Below are positions 1 to 11,816 of a stretch of DNA of 64,000 nucleotides, piece by piece. Source of the DNA: Tricholoma matsutake. Taxonomy: Eukaryota; Basidiomycota; Agaricomycetes; Agaricales; Tricholomataceae. A model generated the notes under the pieces. It was given only the letters and a program-made list of their open reading frames with translations. It did not search any database and was not told where the DNA came from. How positions within the stretch are numbered: the stretch's first letter is position 1; the number at the start of each line of letters is the position of its first letter. The stretch lies in contig AP026546.1 of assembly GCA_026075535.2 (NCBI GenBank), positions 558,001 to 622,000 on the forward strand, given 5' to 3'. The translations under genes and the position numbers were made by a program.

Positions 1-3000
1 AGCAAGTCGTCCATCGCACTCACTGCCCGCACCAAAATTCTGAGTCCCCTCCTTTGTAGCAACCCAGTGTGCAAGAAAACCGGTCATACGATCGAATTCT
101 GCATTAAGCAAGGCGGAGGTATGGCTGGGAGGACAATTGAGGATTCCAAGGTAGCTCGATGTCTTATGCTCGAAAAGAAGAGGTCGGGTATGGACACATC
201 CAAAGTCCCCGTCACTGTGAAGGACGTTAATGGGCAGGCATTCACCGTACTCATTGATCCCGTGTCACCACCGGCACCATCATCTCTGCCCGAATTTGCC
301 GGCATTGCATTTGATCCTATCCCTGCTGCATCCATCGAGGAGATCGAGTACGAGGGCTGGCTGGTAGTTGAGGAGGAGCCTGTCACATCTATAGATTGGA
401 ACCAACACTACACCCCAGCAGCCGAGAACGCGTTCACTGCTGAATCTCTAAATCAGACAAAGCGAACCCAAATGTCCCTCGACAATTTCCCTTTCATCGT
501 GGACTCTGGCGCCTCGGTTCACATATCCCCGGATCACTCAGACTTTATCTCTCTCCATCCCATTAAACCTCGATCGGTGAAAGGACTAGGAGGATCTTCC
601 ATCTCCGCTGTTGGCATCGGCGATATCAAAGTACGCGTGGCGCGGGGCGCATCAATCATTTTACGTAATACACTATACATTCCGAATGCAAGTGTTCGCC
701 TCATTTCCATTAGCTCCCTCACAAATGACTCCAACGCCATCGCCCATTTTGATTCATCTTCCTGTTGGATTACTGACAAATCTACGGGTGCCTTCATTGC
801 ACGTGGTCCTCTCCTTTCCACCAAGAAACTTTACGCATTCACTCTACATTCCACAACCGCCGATCACGCCTTCACCGTCCATGGTACCCCCATGCTCGAA
901 ACCTGGCACCGTTGCCTTGGTCATGCAAATTATCAATCCCTGTGGGACATGACCAAAAAGGGAACGCTCACAGGTGCGTCCGTCTCTACAATCTTGAGAC
1001 CGCCCAAATGTGACGCTTGTATCCTTGGAAAGCAGACGAGGACGCCGGTACCAAAGAAGTGTGAGGAGGGGGAGGGACACAAGGCTACGAGGAAATTGGA
1101 GAAAGTATGGATAGATTTGTCAGGCCCACATGCTGTTAGATCATGCACCGGAAATGAATATGTGATGGACATTGTTGATGACTGCACTTCCTTTCCGTGG
1201 TCCATACCGTTGAAAAACAAGGACAACGCATTTCCGGAACTCAAGGCATGGGAGTTAGCCTGTGAAAACAAAATGGGCTTAAAGGTTGGTACTTACATCA
1301 CCGACAACGGGGAGCTGAAGTCAAACCAAATGGAAGCATGGCTGAAATCACAAGGCACCGAGCAGCGCTTCACCGCTCCACACACATCTGCACACATCGG
1401 ACAGGTTGAATGCATGCATAGGACACTCATGGCAAAGGTGCGGACAATGCATATTTATGCACGCCTACCAACATATCTTTGGGACGAATTTTACCTAACC
1501 GCTGTCCATCTGCATGCCAAAACTACTACTCGCTCACTACAGGGGATCACACCTTGGGAACTATGGCATGAACGTAAACCAGATTATTCATACATGCGAG
1601 AAATCAGTTGTTGCGCATTCGTCTTGATTCCCAAGAAAGATAATCCAAAAATCTTCGAACGCTCAATTGAATGCGTACTTATTGGATATGAACACAAGTC
1701 CAAAGCTTACCAATGCTACAATCGCGCGACCCACCGAGTACACAGTTCTTACCATGTACGATTTATCGAGAGCCATGAAGGACATACCCCATCAGGACCT
1801 GAACCAGTCATCACTTCACCAGACACTGCCGAACCTGAGTTAGAAAATACCACACCCTCAGTACCTATGTTACCACATGACGATGGCGAAGAATACGATG
1901 ACTACCTTACACCTCCAATCCACCCTAACATGGCACTTCCCCAACTTCCGTGCCGATCGACCCGTATACCCGTACCAACAGAACGTAATCCCAATGGGGG
2001 GCCCACCATCACACGTACAGGAGCAGCTATACAAGCATCTTGGGAGAGTGCAGCCCGTGTGCAAGAACAGTGTCGGGAACGCAGAGCAGCCAAACAGCCA
2101 ACGGAACAATTCCTCGATCATCACAATGCACCCGTACCTGACAATGACGTCAGAAATGATCTCCATCAAGCTTTTGAGAATCTAGACCTCGGCGATCAGG
2201 CACATGAATTCCTTGCCCTGATCTTGGAAATGACCGACCTCGATCCGGAGTCGCTTCAATTTGAGGATGAGCCCAAAATGTGGGATGAGGCCAAGAACTC
2301 AGTAGATGCGACACGATGGGAAGCCGGATATAGGGATGAACTGAAGTCACTAAAGGAGATGGGTGTTTACAAACTCATTCCCCGATCCGACGTACCGCCT
2401 GGGAAACGCGTCCGAAAAGGGAAACCTGTATTCCATATCAAGCGAGACAAAGAGGGGAAAGCGGTCAGATGGAAAGATGGAAAGTACATCTTGTTTTTAA
2501 AGGTTTTGAACAAATTTACAGCAAGGATTACACTAAAACCACCTCACCCACTGCACGCATGGAATCTTGGCGTATTCTCCTTCACATTGCAGCCTCTTTG
2601 GGATGGGATGCCCAACAGATCGATGTGAAGACTGCTTTTCTATATGGCCTATTACCCGCTGATGAGGTACAATACATGCAACAACCGGTTGGATTTGAGG
2701 AACCTGGAAAGGAAGACTGGGTGTGGCAACTGCAGCGCAGCCTGTACGGTATGAAACAAAGCGGTTGCATCTGGAACCAAACACTCAATTCCCAGATGAT
2801 CGAATGGGGATTTACTCGTTTGGCATGTGAATCTTGCATCTACTACTGGAAGACTGACACTGGGATCATTATTGCAGTTGTTCACGTCGACGACTACCTC
2901 TCAATTGCAAACTCAAAGGAGGAAAATGAGTGGTTCAAGACCCAGATGCGTAAAGTATGGACCATCTCTGAATTGGGCACGGCGCGTTTCATCATGGGTA

Positions 3001-3815
3001 TTGCTGTGACTTGGAACAGAGCTACTCGGATGGTTGCACTCTCCCAAACTGCCCTCATCAACAAGATTGTTGAGCAGTTTGGCCAGAAAGATGCTCATCC
3101 GGTCTCAGCTCCTCTCGAACCAGGTTGCAAACTTCGACGGGTTAACCCTCAATCCATTACTCCTGAGGAACGCATACACCTCAACAAACTCCCATATCGA
3201 TCCCTTGTTGGCTGCCTGTTATACCTAGCGATCTCCACTCGACCTGATATTTCATATGCAGTTCAACAATTTTCTCAATACCTTGATTCCTATAATTACG
3301 AACACTGGAGTGCAGCCATCAGGCTCGTCCGATATCTCAAAGGGACGAGGGATCTCAAACTACACCTCGGGGGTGATGCTCCCATATCCCTCTGTGCCTC
3401 TAGCGACTCCGACTGGGCCAATTGCCTGGATACCCGCTGTAGTGTTGGTGGCTACATCTGCACCCTTGGCTCTGGCGCAGTTTCCTGGACAGCACGCAAA
3501 CAGAAAGTTGTCACTGCTTCTTCATGCGAAGCCGAATACATTCCAGCTTTTGAGACTGCCAAGGAATGCATCTGGCTACAAACTCTACTCGACTCTATTG
3601 ATTACATGCAAACCTCCCCCACTATTATATCCTGCGACAATACTGCTACCAAGACTCTCTCCGAAGACCCCCTTCTCCATTCCCACATCAAGCACATCGA
3701 CATTAAATACCACTTCCTTCATGAGCGTGTCCAGTCTGACGATCTGCGCCTCACATACATCAATACCCAAGAAAATGTTGCCGACATGTTCACCAAAGCC
3801 CTGGACGTTAAATAA
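1..3815 (+). pseudogene. copia Gag-Pol polyprotein, frameshifted
   Basis: The reading frame is open from base 1, and the first in-window ATG is not the true start. A CCHC-type knuckle ends in KKTGHTIEFC (about 55-105). Protease carries DSGAS (about 500). Integrase has its HHCC region (HRCLGHANYQ ... CDACILGK), then WIDLSGPH, TDNGEL and a downstream Glu as the DDE-type acidic triad. RT shows DVKTAFLYG, YGMKQSG and HVDDYL. RNase H shows SSDSDW and SSCEAEY. An 8-bp tandem duplication (agatggaa at 2467-2474 and 2475-2482) throws integrase and RT into different frames, so the first frame runs on to 2628 and RT-RNase H reads from 2469. A TAA at 3813-3815 cuts the C-terminus about ten residues before FTYLQNSLGL, which still reads in frame beyond it. 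This copy cannot make a full polyprotein. Confidence 0.9.
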
Positions 3816-3891
3816 TTCACTTATCTACAAAATTCCCTGGGCCTACGATAATACGATTCCATGCGAGGAGGAGTACCACAGTGAGGAGGAG

Positions 3892-4245
3892 TGTTGAGAA
3901 ACACACCGTGGAATGACGCATCACCAAATGCGGAAGTGTCGGCACGTTTGATGCGGATGCTATTGTTAGCGCATCCCTTTGATGCGCGTAAACAAACATC
4001 TTGTTTCCCTTTCTCATTCTCTCCCTTTATCTGACAGAACATATATATATTGGTAGACAGACATTATGCCACCTCAGTCATTTGTACAAGGACTGAGGTG
4101 AGTATGATCTTAGACATCGCATTATGATATTTACTTACTGTACTTTTAGTATAGCCTTGTTTATTCTAGGTACAGTATATCTGAATATAGTCATTTGTAC
4201 AAGGACTGAGTATAGCCTTGTTTATTCTAAATTCAATTCTCTACA
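3892..4245 (+). repeat. copia 3' LTR
   Basis: It starts TGTTGAGAA right after a purine-rich tract and ends TTCTCTACA, an imperfect terminal inverted repeat (8 of 9). A TATA-like run (catatatatattgg, about 4038-4053) is the likely promoter. Two short internal duplications are visible: tcatttgtacaaggactgag near 4078 and 4190, and tatagccttgtttattcta near 4151 and 4211. The right end is set by the inverted terminus and by the resumption of FAS homology at 4246. Without the 5' LTR the end is an inference. Confidence 0.75.
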
Positions 4246-5300
4246 CGAACTCTTTCCAGAGTTTAACTTGTGTGGCACCCTGATGGATGGGCTCTCCCAG
4301 CACTGATCAAATATTTAGAATATCACTGGTAGGCTTGGTGTGGGTGCCCTCCCATTGGCTGTCATCAATGCCAGGTGCTATGGCGATGAGATCCTCGACT
4401 GAAGGACTGGTATGAACTTCCTTGGCTACCATCACGGAAAAGGAAACCATCGAAGAGCATTGGTTGAGTTCTGAAATGCTCAGACCATCGTCCAGGTATG
4501 ATCACATCTCACTGAGCCGAAACCAGACCCACATGAGGGAAATGTTAGTGATGACAGATTGTTGCCAGAATCAGGGCATGAAAATCCTCATATAAGAGAT
4601 GCCAGCACGAAGACCTCCAACTGCATAATCTTACAGAAATCGGGAGAGGCCGTGATGTTGACAACTTCATCAACAGAGCCGGGCTTGAATGCGATATGTC
4701 TGATGCCCTCCGCCTTCAATCCTTCGATAATCCCAACAATTTTCTCTACAGTAGGAATACCATCATCCACATGAAGGCATTCGACAGGAAGTTGAACTGA
4801 CGATGGTTGATGTTCGAGGAGTACCCATGCCAGCAAGAATTTCCTTCTAATTTCGGTAGCTTTAACATGCAGAGTATGGTGACCGCCACCAGCCAATTTG
4901 ATGTAGAAACCTGCAATGAGAACATCGCTAATGAAGCCAGCTTTAACGATGGAAGGTGTCATTCTGGCAGCCATGATAGTCGGTATATGCATCCATACCA
5001 TCACTGGTGGGGACAATTAGGGACAGTTAGCATGAGGTAAGAACCTAGCGAGAATGAGACTAGGTAACCACTTCTTATTCCACCAGTCCTCATATTTTGA
5101 TTCCAATGCACTCAAACAATTCCTTGCTGCTCTCCAGCCATGATAACATGAACACCTGGATCATCGAGGTTCCTGGTTATCAGCGGACCAATGCTGCTCA
5201 TTCCGCCTGGTCCAAAGTTGCATGCATGGCAGATTCGGGGAAACCTATCGCCATTGTTCAACGGATGGGCTGAACAAAGAGCTGATCATATAAGGAGCAG
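4246..5300 (-). pseudogene. FAS1: fatty acid synthase beta-type (ER/DUF1729 region) fragment
   Basis: Minus-strand frames hold a series of blocks in the right order for fungal FAS beta. Near 5230 is LYDQLFVQPIR, then FGPGGMSSIGPLITRNLD (about 5215-5160) and KYEDWWNKKW (about 5090). In the frame 5016-4588 come TPSIVKAGFISDVL, LAGGGHHTL and IRHIAFKPGSVDEVVNI. Then MVAKEVHTSPSVEDLI and WEGTHTKPTSDIL (about 4430-4330), GEPIHQGAT and finally VKLWKEF (about 4235-4260). In the family this segment is the enoyl-reductase part of cytosolic fatty-acid synthesis. Several blocks are missing, frames change and stops interrupt, so it is a relic. The copia element cuts its 3' side. The beta subunit normally has about 2,000 residues; only some 300 remain. 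Confidence 0.85.
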
Positions 5301-5738
5301 TTAATGGAAGCTATCAAGACCCTAAGCAACAGAAAATTGCAAGCAGTGCATGAACTGACAGCTCTGCATCAAGTTTGCCATTGCCTTGAGATGTTGGAGA
5401 ATGGGGTTTGCAATGAGCGACTGAGCACTGTACATGATTGACTTGGTGGGAGTGATCCGTTGGTTCGTCATAGAGCGATACATGTGACACTGCTGGAAAA
5501 TTCATCGAAACATGTTAGGACTTTGAATACAAAGAAAATGGAGGGACATATGCACCAATGGTTGGCTCCATCACCATTCTAGCCATTTTGGGGCATTACA
5601 CCTGTGGGTTTGATAATGGCAAACCAAGAGAAGTAATGCTAATACAGGAAGGCAACCCTAAGCAACCATGCTAACTTTATCTTCAATGTGAAAAGCATGT
5701 AGATGGACAGCATCGCAAGAAGAGGATGAGCATACCAC
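5301..5738. other. junction between FAS and MDN1 fragments
   Basis: No recognisable gene. A 63-codon minus frame (5314-5505) has no convincing similarity. Near 5620-5715 lies a weak copy of the hp1-type repeat (gcaaccatgctaact, preceded by aatacaggaaggcaac), the same phrase that flanks orphan-A copies. Confidence 0.5.
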
Positions 5739-6484
5739 AGGTCCGATGGCTTGAGAGTAGGAGAAGGGTTTCCCTCAACAGTAAAATAGTTGTATCACAT
5801 GGTGATCATGTCTTTCCGCATGTCTTTCACTCGCTGCAGCTCAATCACCAGCAATAGCCATCCATCCACTTCTTTTCTGAGTTCCATCGATGTTTTTTGT
5901 CCATAGTCCAGTTGGCAATCCACACTGCAGATCTCACCAAGTGCATGGCACTCCATCTTTTTGCGCTCGGTGTATAGTAAGGAGACGTGCACCATTATCT
6001 AGATGAGGTGTCCAGATGAGAAGAGATAAAGGTGTTAGTGGCCAGATAAGATGGCGAGGTAACTTGCAATTTGCCTGGAGAATTTGGTAGTGGGCAAGTA
6101 GAAGCTGGTGAAGGCGGTGGATGTCAATGGAGAGCAGAGTGTTCTGCAGAAATAAAGGCAAGCGGACTGTCTTTGAAAGCCGGTGTAAGCAATAAGTGAT
6201 GGAGTATTCTACAACATGCTTAGTAGGCAAATAGCCCAGGAAAAAGAAAGGACATATGGAAAAAGTGCCTCATGAACTTCTATGAGAAGACACAGTGCCG
6301 CCAACTGCTCTTCAGTATTTTGTTGGTCTTCTAGCCAACAAGCACAAAGATCATAGTACAGAATGGGTCGATAGAGGTCTGCAATGGTCAGCATGAGTGC
6401 TGGTGTGGCAAGAACCTTTGATAAGGTGGCCAAGAGTTGGTTCATAGAAGACACATTTCGAATGTCAATCGAACCAAATGCCAT
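5738..6484 (-). pseudogene. MDN1: midasin (MDN1/REA1) N-terminal fragment, copy 1
   Basis: The frame from 6484 gives ATPALMLTIADLYRPIL, then LEDQQNTEEQLAALCLLIEV. The next frame gives LLLAHYQILQANCKLPRHL and WPLTPLSLLIWTPHLDNGAR. The third (from about 5960) gives GEICSVDCQLDYGQ and KEVDGWLLLVIELQRVKD, then FTVEGNPSPTLKPSDL near 5770. These match, in order, the region before the first AAA domain of basidiomycete midasin, the dynein-like ATPase that remodels pre-60S ribosomes. Frame changes (for example near 5975) and loss of the rest of a protein that normally has over 4,000 residues show it is a captured or duplicated fragment. The start at 6484 follows a possible 3' splice AG, so it may begin at an exon edge. 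Confidence 0.8.
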
Positions 6485-6654
6485 TTATCTAGATTCCGTG
6501 TCAGTAAGCGACAACAAAATAAGGAGAATCATACTGAGAAAGTGCTAAGATTGAACGACGTTTGCACTGAAATGCCAAGAGGCTTGAAGCTTGAAGGAAG
6601 ATGAAGATAGACTCATATGTGAAGCAAAACAATTTGAAGGAAGGTAAGGATACA

Positions 6655-7245
6655 ACGTCAACACAAGTCCGCAACCGTGCTAACTCTGTGCTCGAATCCC
6701 AGGGCAATCTTGAAGGAAGGTGAGGGTGGATAATCTGTACACAACCCTGGTGTACAGCAGTTTCACATGGCACATAGAATCACAACCCGTCATAAACATC
6801 CGGAGCCTCACTGTATACGAGTGGAATATTGAGATATTGCTCCGAAGACATGAGAAAACCACAAGTCTAGTCAAAATTTACTGGAAAACATGTAAGGAGT
6901 TCGGAACAATATCTGGAATATTATTGGCATACCGGAAACTGAGCGAAGCAATGCCAACACAAAACACCAGAGTCTGCAACCATGCTAACTCTATCTTCGA
7001 TGTTGAAAGCATGAACAACATCTGCACCAAAACACTGGGAACTTGGAACTGTCGAGGCTTGAAGCTTGAAGGAAGATCAAGACAGGCTTTATGTGCAGCA
7101 ATTCCAATCAATTTGAAGGAATGTCAAACAACAGAGTCTGCAACCATGCTAACTCTGTGCTCGAATCCCAGGGCAATCTTGAAGGAAGGTAAGGTTGTCA
7201 AACAACAGAGTCCACAGCCGTGCTAACTCTATCTTCAATGTTGAA
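6655..7245 (+). repeat. hp1 palindromic repeat cluster with orphan-A 5' fragment
   Basis: Four copies of the hp1 unit, at about 6660, 6965, 7125 and 7205. The core is ACAGAGT, a 14-nt spacer containing GCAACCATGC, then ACTCTGT. The outer 7-nt arms pair perfectly and the inner GCA/TGC can pair too. Full units continue GTGCTCGAATCCCAGGGCAA and then TTGAAGGAAGGTRAGG. Between the copies, about 6755-6960 matches the 5' end of orphan-A (gcagtttcacatggcacata, then gttgagatattgc). The segment 6300-7226 recurs inverted at 44530-45465. Confidence 0.8.
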
Positions 7246-7585
7246 AGTGTGTAGATGGACAGAGACACCCATTATAAACACTTCACAACAATGCCTCTGA
7301 ATCATTGACTCGTCCAAGTCGGACGCCAGCAAGTTACACAAAGTTGATGTCGGTTAAGCCACACTAGGAGCCCCCACATGCTATTAAATCCCCTCCTTCA
7401 CAGTAGGCGGAGACTCAAATGGCATGATATTAACATATGTTCATGCAACAGACTGATGATGGTAGTACTAGTATGTGCTCCTCTATGCGAAAATCCTCTC
7501 GTTCCACATCCACCCGATGTTTATCTTGCCTGCGAGTGGGATAAGATGTAAAGTTAGAGTTGAATATAGTAGGAGCCTAAGTGAC
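7246..7585. other. intergenic, no gene seen
   Basis: Unique-looking sequence between the hp1 cluster and the end of the JmjC gene. No open frame, RNA gene or recognisable repeat was found. Confidence 0.4.
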
Positions 7586-10139
7586 TTACAAATGACCTCT
7601 TAAACCATGGTCAAAGAATGACCTTTTCTCATCATTGCAATGGGCACACCTGTACTTCCATTTCGGATTCACTTCACCTTCACTGTCCTCCCTATGCTTC
7701 CGCTTCCTTCCTCTGGCCTCTATGGCATGGCCTGACTCTGGCTTCGAAGGACTGCTGTATTCTGTTACAACTTTGGCGGTCTGGAATGCTGAACGATTGA
7801 CTTCCAGTGGCCGTTGTAGAGACATGAAAGCATAGTACAGCTGTGCGTTAAGTTGTAATACATCCTCCTTCCATGCATCTTGAAGATTAAGCTGCCAAAA
7901 TTTCCCTGCAAGCACTTTGCATGCTGACAGTGCCTCAATTGATAAAAAGTTGGTTGCAACCTTTATACAATTGGCTTCATTGCTGACCTAAAATGAAATA
8001 TAATGAAACAGAAAAGGTTAGCTTTGCTAGTAAGGCTTTATGTGTTTGGGACAAACCTGATGAGGACAGCCTGCTGGAATAAATATAGCCTCTCCAATAG
8101 ATTGATGAATGGTATAAGGCATGACCCCATACATGGTTTTGAGCTGCGCAAGTTTTGTCGGTTCAAGATAATACTGCTGACTGTGAATGGGGTCATTGTC
8201 TTGAGGATGATTAAAAGCACTCCTGAGGTATTCTCTGATTTTCTGCACATCAGAAACCTTGAATATATGCCACAGGGCACCCCCAGTAACCGGCACACAA
8301 TGAACCATTAAATTGATGGCATCACAGAGGTCACAGTGCAATTTAGTTGAGCCCAAATATCCATCGATCTGTTTTGATGCTAGCGCCATGTAGACTTTTG
8401 GCCCTGCATTTATTTGTTATGGTTGGAAGACCTTCCAGTTACAGATGTTAAGCATACCAAGATCAGGCTGAACTCCAGAATTGACTGGGAAGTGCTCAGC
8501 TAAGTTGTAAAAACCATCCCGATGCATATACTCAGGAATAGGTAAGGCAGCAGAGAAATCTTGGTAGAGCTTAGGGTGAGATTCAGCAAGTTTAGCTTCT
8601 GGTGGCCAGTCCTGCAGAACTCGTCAATTTCAGATCTAAAGCCAGATTTACACCCACACCTTTATTCTCCAAATTGCAAGAGGTAGGATATTATGAACAT
8701 CAGAGCTGGCACCTTTGGAATTCATAAAATGCATGAGGAATGTTTTCAAAGGCTTCTTGACAGGTTTTTCTTGTGCCTCACAATCCTCTAACAAGCATAC
8801 ATCCATTCCATAATCTCTGATAAGGTCAGAAGGCGACCACGATAATTGAAGCTTGTGGTTGAGATCTGTGATTACCAAGGGAATGCATCGCATTAAAAAA
8901 TACCAGAATTCCGTAGCCTTTTGCTGCCCTATGGGAAGTTGAATGGTAGTCAAATATTGTTCAGAAGCTGTAATAAATGCATGAGTATGAACAAAAGTTT
9001 GGACATTTAGAACTGGAGCTGTGGATGACTGTGTTATGGCTTCCATCACATTCATGGTGTGGAGAAGGTCAGATTCAGTGTATCTTGAGCAGGGTATGAA
9101 GAAATGGGCATCATGTCCCATCGAAGAGATACAAAATGTTAGAGATGGGCCAGAGCTTTGGGACTAGAGATGAATATAGTATAAGCTCACAGCCAAGCCA
9201 GAATGTAAACAAACCTGAGGTTCAGCAAGCTCCTTGAAGCATTGTGAACAAAACTCCCTCCCGCAACATGAGCATAACCAACTTTCTCCAAACAGGGCCA
9301 TCCTGCATCTATCTGTATGGTATGCACACCAAGCATCAACAAAGGCACTCAGCAAATGACGTACCACATACTTCATGCCATGACAGTTCACGCTTTCTAT
9401 GGAGTACTCCATTTTTATTCATGTGTAGGTGCTGAAGTTTGATTTGTAGTTGTGGCAAAAGATTGGGCACAATCCCAGCCTATGGGTGATAATTATTATT
9501 GACATGGCCATTGTGATGATTCCAGAGTTACCATTAGAGCTAGCTGTGTATTCGATGTAACTGACTCAAAATCTGATAATGTAAATATTTCTTCATGGAT
9601 TGGTGCCAGAATTTCTGCAAAGTGGACAAATACAACATGGCCATGAGTCGAGATTCCTCTCAAGACTAAGCAGTAGTTTAGAAAATAGTAAACACTTTAA
9701 GAATGGCCCATACATTTAAATGTGCACATCTCATCGTGGCTTGCTACATGTTAGACATGGTGAAGGAAGATCCGTATCGAGAATGTTTGATTTCAGATTT
9801 TGCAACATTTTCCTTGCTTTACTTTTGATGTCTTTACAGAGAGTCTTTTGTACTAAGATGACTTCATTGTGGGGTGAAGAACCTAAATAAACAAGGATGT
9901 CAGACTTGGCACCCATGAAGCCTGAGCGTATCACTGGCATGTATCATGATCATGATAAGGCTACATCTCTTACCAGTTGCAATCCTAAACAGAGGTGCAA
10001 TGACATTCTCTGCAGGTCTTGACTCAGACTCCAACATCAAAATGCTGCCTCTTTGCTCAAAGAAGTAGTAATCTGTGGATGAACTTTGTTCAACTTGACA
10101 TGGTGAAGTTTTCAAGTTTTTGGCCACAGTCACGGTCAC
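7586..10139 (-). CDS. JmjC-domain protein, KDM3-like histone demethylase candidate
   Basis: Multi-exon minus-strand gene. Exons that join in frame at GT-AG sites: about 9420-9215, 9163-8660, 8611-8458, 8403-8057 and 7987-7586 (stop), with introns of 48-69 bp. A Cys-rich finger (SWLCSCCGREFCSQCF, about 9290) precedes the JmjC fold. Then come PLVITDLNHKLQLSWSPSDL, WRIK joined to DWPPEAKL, GPKVYMAL, and the iron site LHCDLCDA (His 8338-8336, Asp 8332-8330), with the second His in PAGCPHQ (8062-8060) spliced to VSNEANCIKVA. This is the HxD...H triad of the Fe(II)/2-oxoglutarate dioxygenases; the arrangement is closest to the KDM3/JMJD1 group, which removes H3K9 methyl groups in the nucleus. Upstream pieces at 9731-9940 and 9900-10139 can splice in frame (GTAAGAG to CTCAG), but the true start is uncertain. 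No stop was seen in the joined exons, which is unusual here. Substrate is inferred. Confidence 0.82.
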
Positions 10140-10817
10140 AGATCACGGACTCTGGAGGGCCTTCAACTTCAGTTACTATGTACTATAGTTTGAAGTTGTA
10201 GTACTACTACTATAGTTCTGAGGAGTTCAAACATTCTATCGCTCACACAGCTATGTAATGTCTGACAGTGCATATTTAGTTTCTTTGACATTATCCACTA
10301 CTAGCATTGTCTCGCTTCAGCAACATGCGGTCATGGGTTGCACTGAACTTGAAGAAAGGCCATGTCAGACAGGAGATGGTGCTAGAAACTGACAGTGTAC
10401 TAATCAAATCGGCACTTGGTTGGCATGCGGAGTTATTTTGTGAATTCATCCACCATAGGATTGGGAATGGAAGTCATTGTCAAAGTCGATCATGAGTGAC
10501 AGAGCATATGGTAGTGGAAGTTTCTAAGGGGAGGATTGACATAAGCGCGACTTATCCCTAGATCCTATGTCCAGCAGAAGTGAAAACAGACAAATTACAT
10601 CCTCAGTGCCCTGTGAACACCACCGAGGAAACTGGACACAACTACGAGTACTAAGGAAAAGTGGCAGGCCATCAAGTTGAGAGCACCATGCAGTCTTTGA
10701 GAAGGTCGGGTAAGCCATGATCATGATGATGGCAGGTCAGCAAAGTTGGGAGATGACCTGCGGGTCAGGTGTCACCTGTCATCAGGAAATCCAAACATCT
10801 AGCTGAAGTTGCAATGG
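10140..10817. other. intergenic, no gene seen
   Basis: May hold the promoter or 5' exons of the JmjC gene. A tract of agta/tact triplets lies near 10190-10215. No recognisable coding or repeat homology. Confidence 0.35.
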
Positions 10818-11081
10818 TCAGTGAGCCATACACCCTTTCACACATGAAAACAAAAACATACTCTCATATGTACTCAGGCCACACCTGTAAATATCATCTT
10901 TCATAGAATGACTTCCTGAGATGATCTGAGTCTGTAGCATGAAAGCCTCATCAAACAGTACTGAAGCATACAGATACATGGCCTTGATGGAAAAATTCTC
11001 TGAATCTAATCCATTGAGAGTATAGTATTGTTTGTTATCTGAAGGGTTAAGTCTGCATCTGTTTCGAAGGTAGTTTGTCAT
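10818..11081 (-). CDS. unrecognised coding-like exon
   Basis: An 87-codon minus frame with balanced composition (KQYYTLNGLDSENFSIKAMY and so on). No family recognised. Possibly an exon of the same transcript as the pieces at 11.4-12.25 kb, or an upstream exon of the JmjC gene; both are inferences from shared strand and order. Confidence 0.3.
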   Translation of the reverse strand: MTNYLRNRCRLNPSDNKQYYTLNGLDSENFSIKAMYLYASVLFDEAFMLQTQIISGSHSMKDDIYRCGLSTYESMFLFSCVKGCMAH

Positions 11082-11404
11082 GGTTTTGGACCAATTTCAA
11101 GAGAAAACATGTACACAACCGTCCAGTGTAAAGCCTCACATGTCCCATTGTGCAACTGCAAATCTTCAGCCAATGCTAGTACAAATAAGCCGCAGAGCTG
11201 TCATACATCAAAAGTACCACTGCTGTAGGCCAGTGATTGCTCATCAAGGAGAAGATCAAGCAGGGGTGGACACATGAAGGATGGGTGGGGCATCTCCAAC
11301 AAGGATTCAGGTGGCAGTGGTGGTAGTGATTTGAAGTGTTCCTAGTGTGTTCGTGCAGGTGAAAGTCAATATTAGCACCAGCAAATGTTGAGGCTTCAAA
11401 GAGA

Positions 11405-11690
11405 GTCAAAGTACAAGAGGATAACGTAGTAGGCTTGTTCTGTTGACCCACTCAGCTTTCCCAGAGTGGACAGGCTTTCTGAGTCCTCCTTGAATACATG
11501 CTGTAGTTTCACCATTGCAAGCATCCATGCGGTGGGATTTCAGGACTGGTATGTTAGTGCCTGGATGATAGATCCATCCTCAGAACACTTCTCAACCTCC
11601 AGTATATCAGCAATGCTTGTCATCCACCATGTCATGAGAATGATCTGTTATGCCACCTCCGTGTCGAGTTTGGGCTAACGGATAGATTTA
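11405..11690 (-). pseudogene. coding-like stretch with stops, unrecognised
   Basis: One minus frame reads WWMTSIADILEVEKCSEDGS, then WMLAMVKLQHVFKEDSESLS and EQAYYVILLYFDSL, broken by a few stops. The composition is protein-like and the stops look like decay. Family not recognised. Confidence 0.3.
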
Positions 11691-11816
11691 TGAGAGCTAT
11701 TGGAGTCACCATTTGAGGTAGTCATGTTGGCTGCATGGTCTTCATACTCTCTCTCTTTGTCGTGATCTCAGATCATGGTGGAGGGCCATGTACAATAGAT
11801 ATCATATCTTTCTTCT

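Larger units (their letters stand above)
1..4245 (+). mobile_element. Ty1/copia LTR retrotransposon, 3' part (5' end outside window)
   Basis: The element enters from the left edge inside gag and ends with a 3' LTR. Order seen: Gag zinc knuckle, aspartic protease, integrase, reverse transcriptase, RNase H, purine-rich tract (about 3881-3891), LTR. Integrase before RT is the Ty1/copia order. The DNA right of the LTR (from 4246) continues a fatty-acid-synthase fragment in mid-exon, so the copia inserted into that fragment and is younger than it. The element keeps many CpG dinucleotides, unlike the sequence around it. The 5' LTR and left target-site copy are not in the window. Confidence 0.93.

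Noticed and set aside
4588..5016. A functional small FAS-like gene
   Set aside because: The surrounding blocks of the same protein continue on both sides in other frames with stops, so the open stretch is a chance survivor of a decayed fragment.
6720..7226. 168-codon plus frame repeated at 44538-45038
   Set aside because: The identical open frame in both places is explained by the duplicated hp1/orphan-A module; it is the antisense of orphan-A plus repeat units, so it is not taken as a gene.
6655..7245. hp1 unit as a tRNA-derived SINE (gctcgaatcc resembles a B box)
   Set aside because: No A box at the proper distance upstream, no cloverleaf, and the hairpin overlaps the place where the anticodon arm should be. 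The similarity is short and could be chance.
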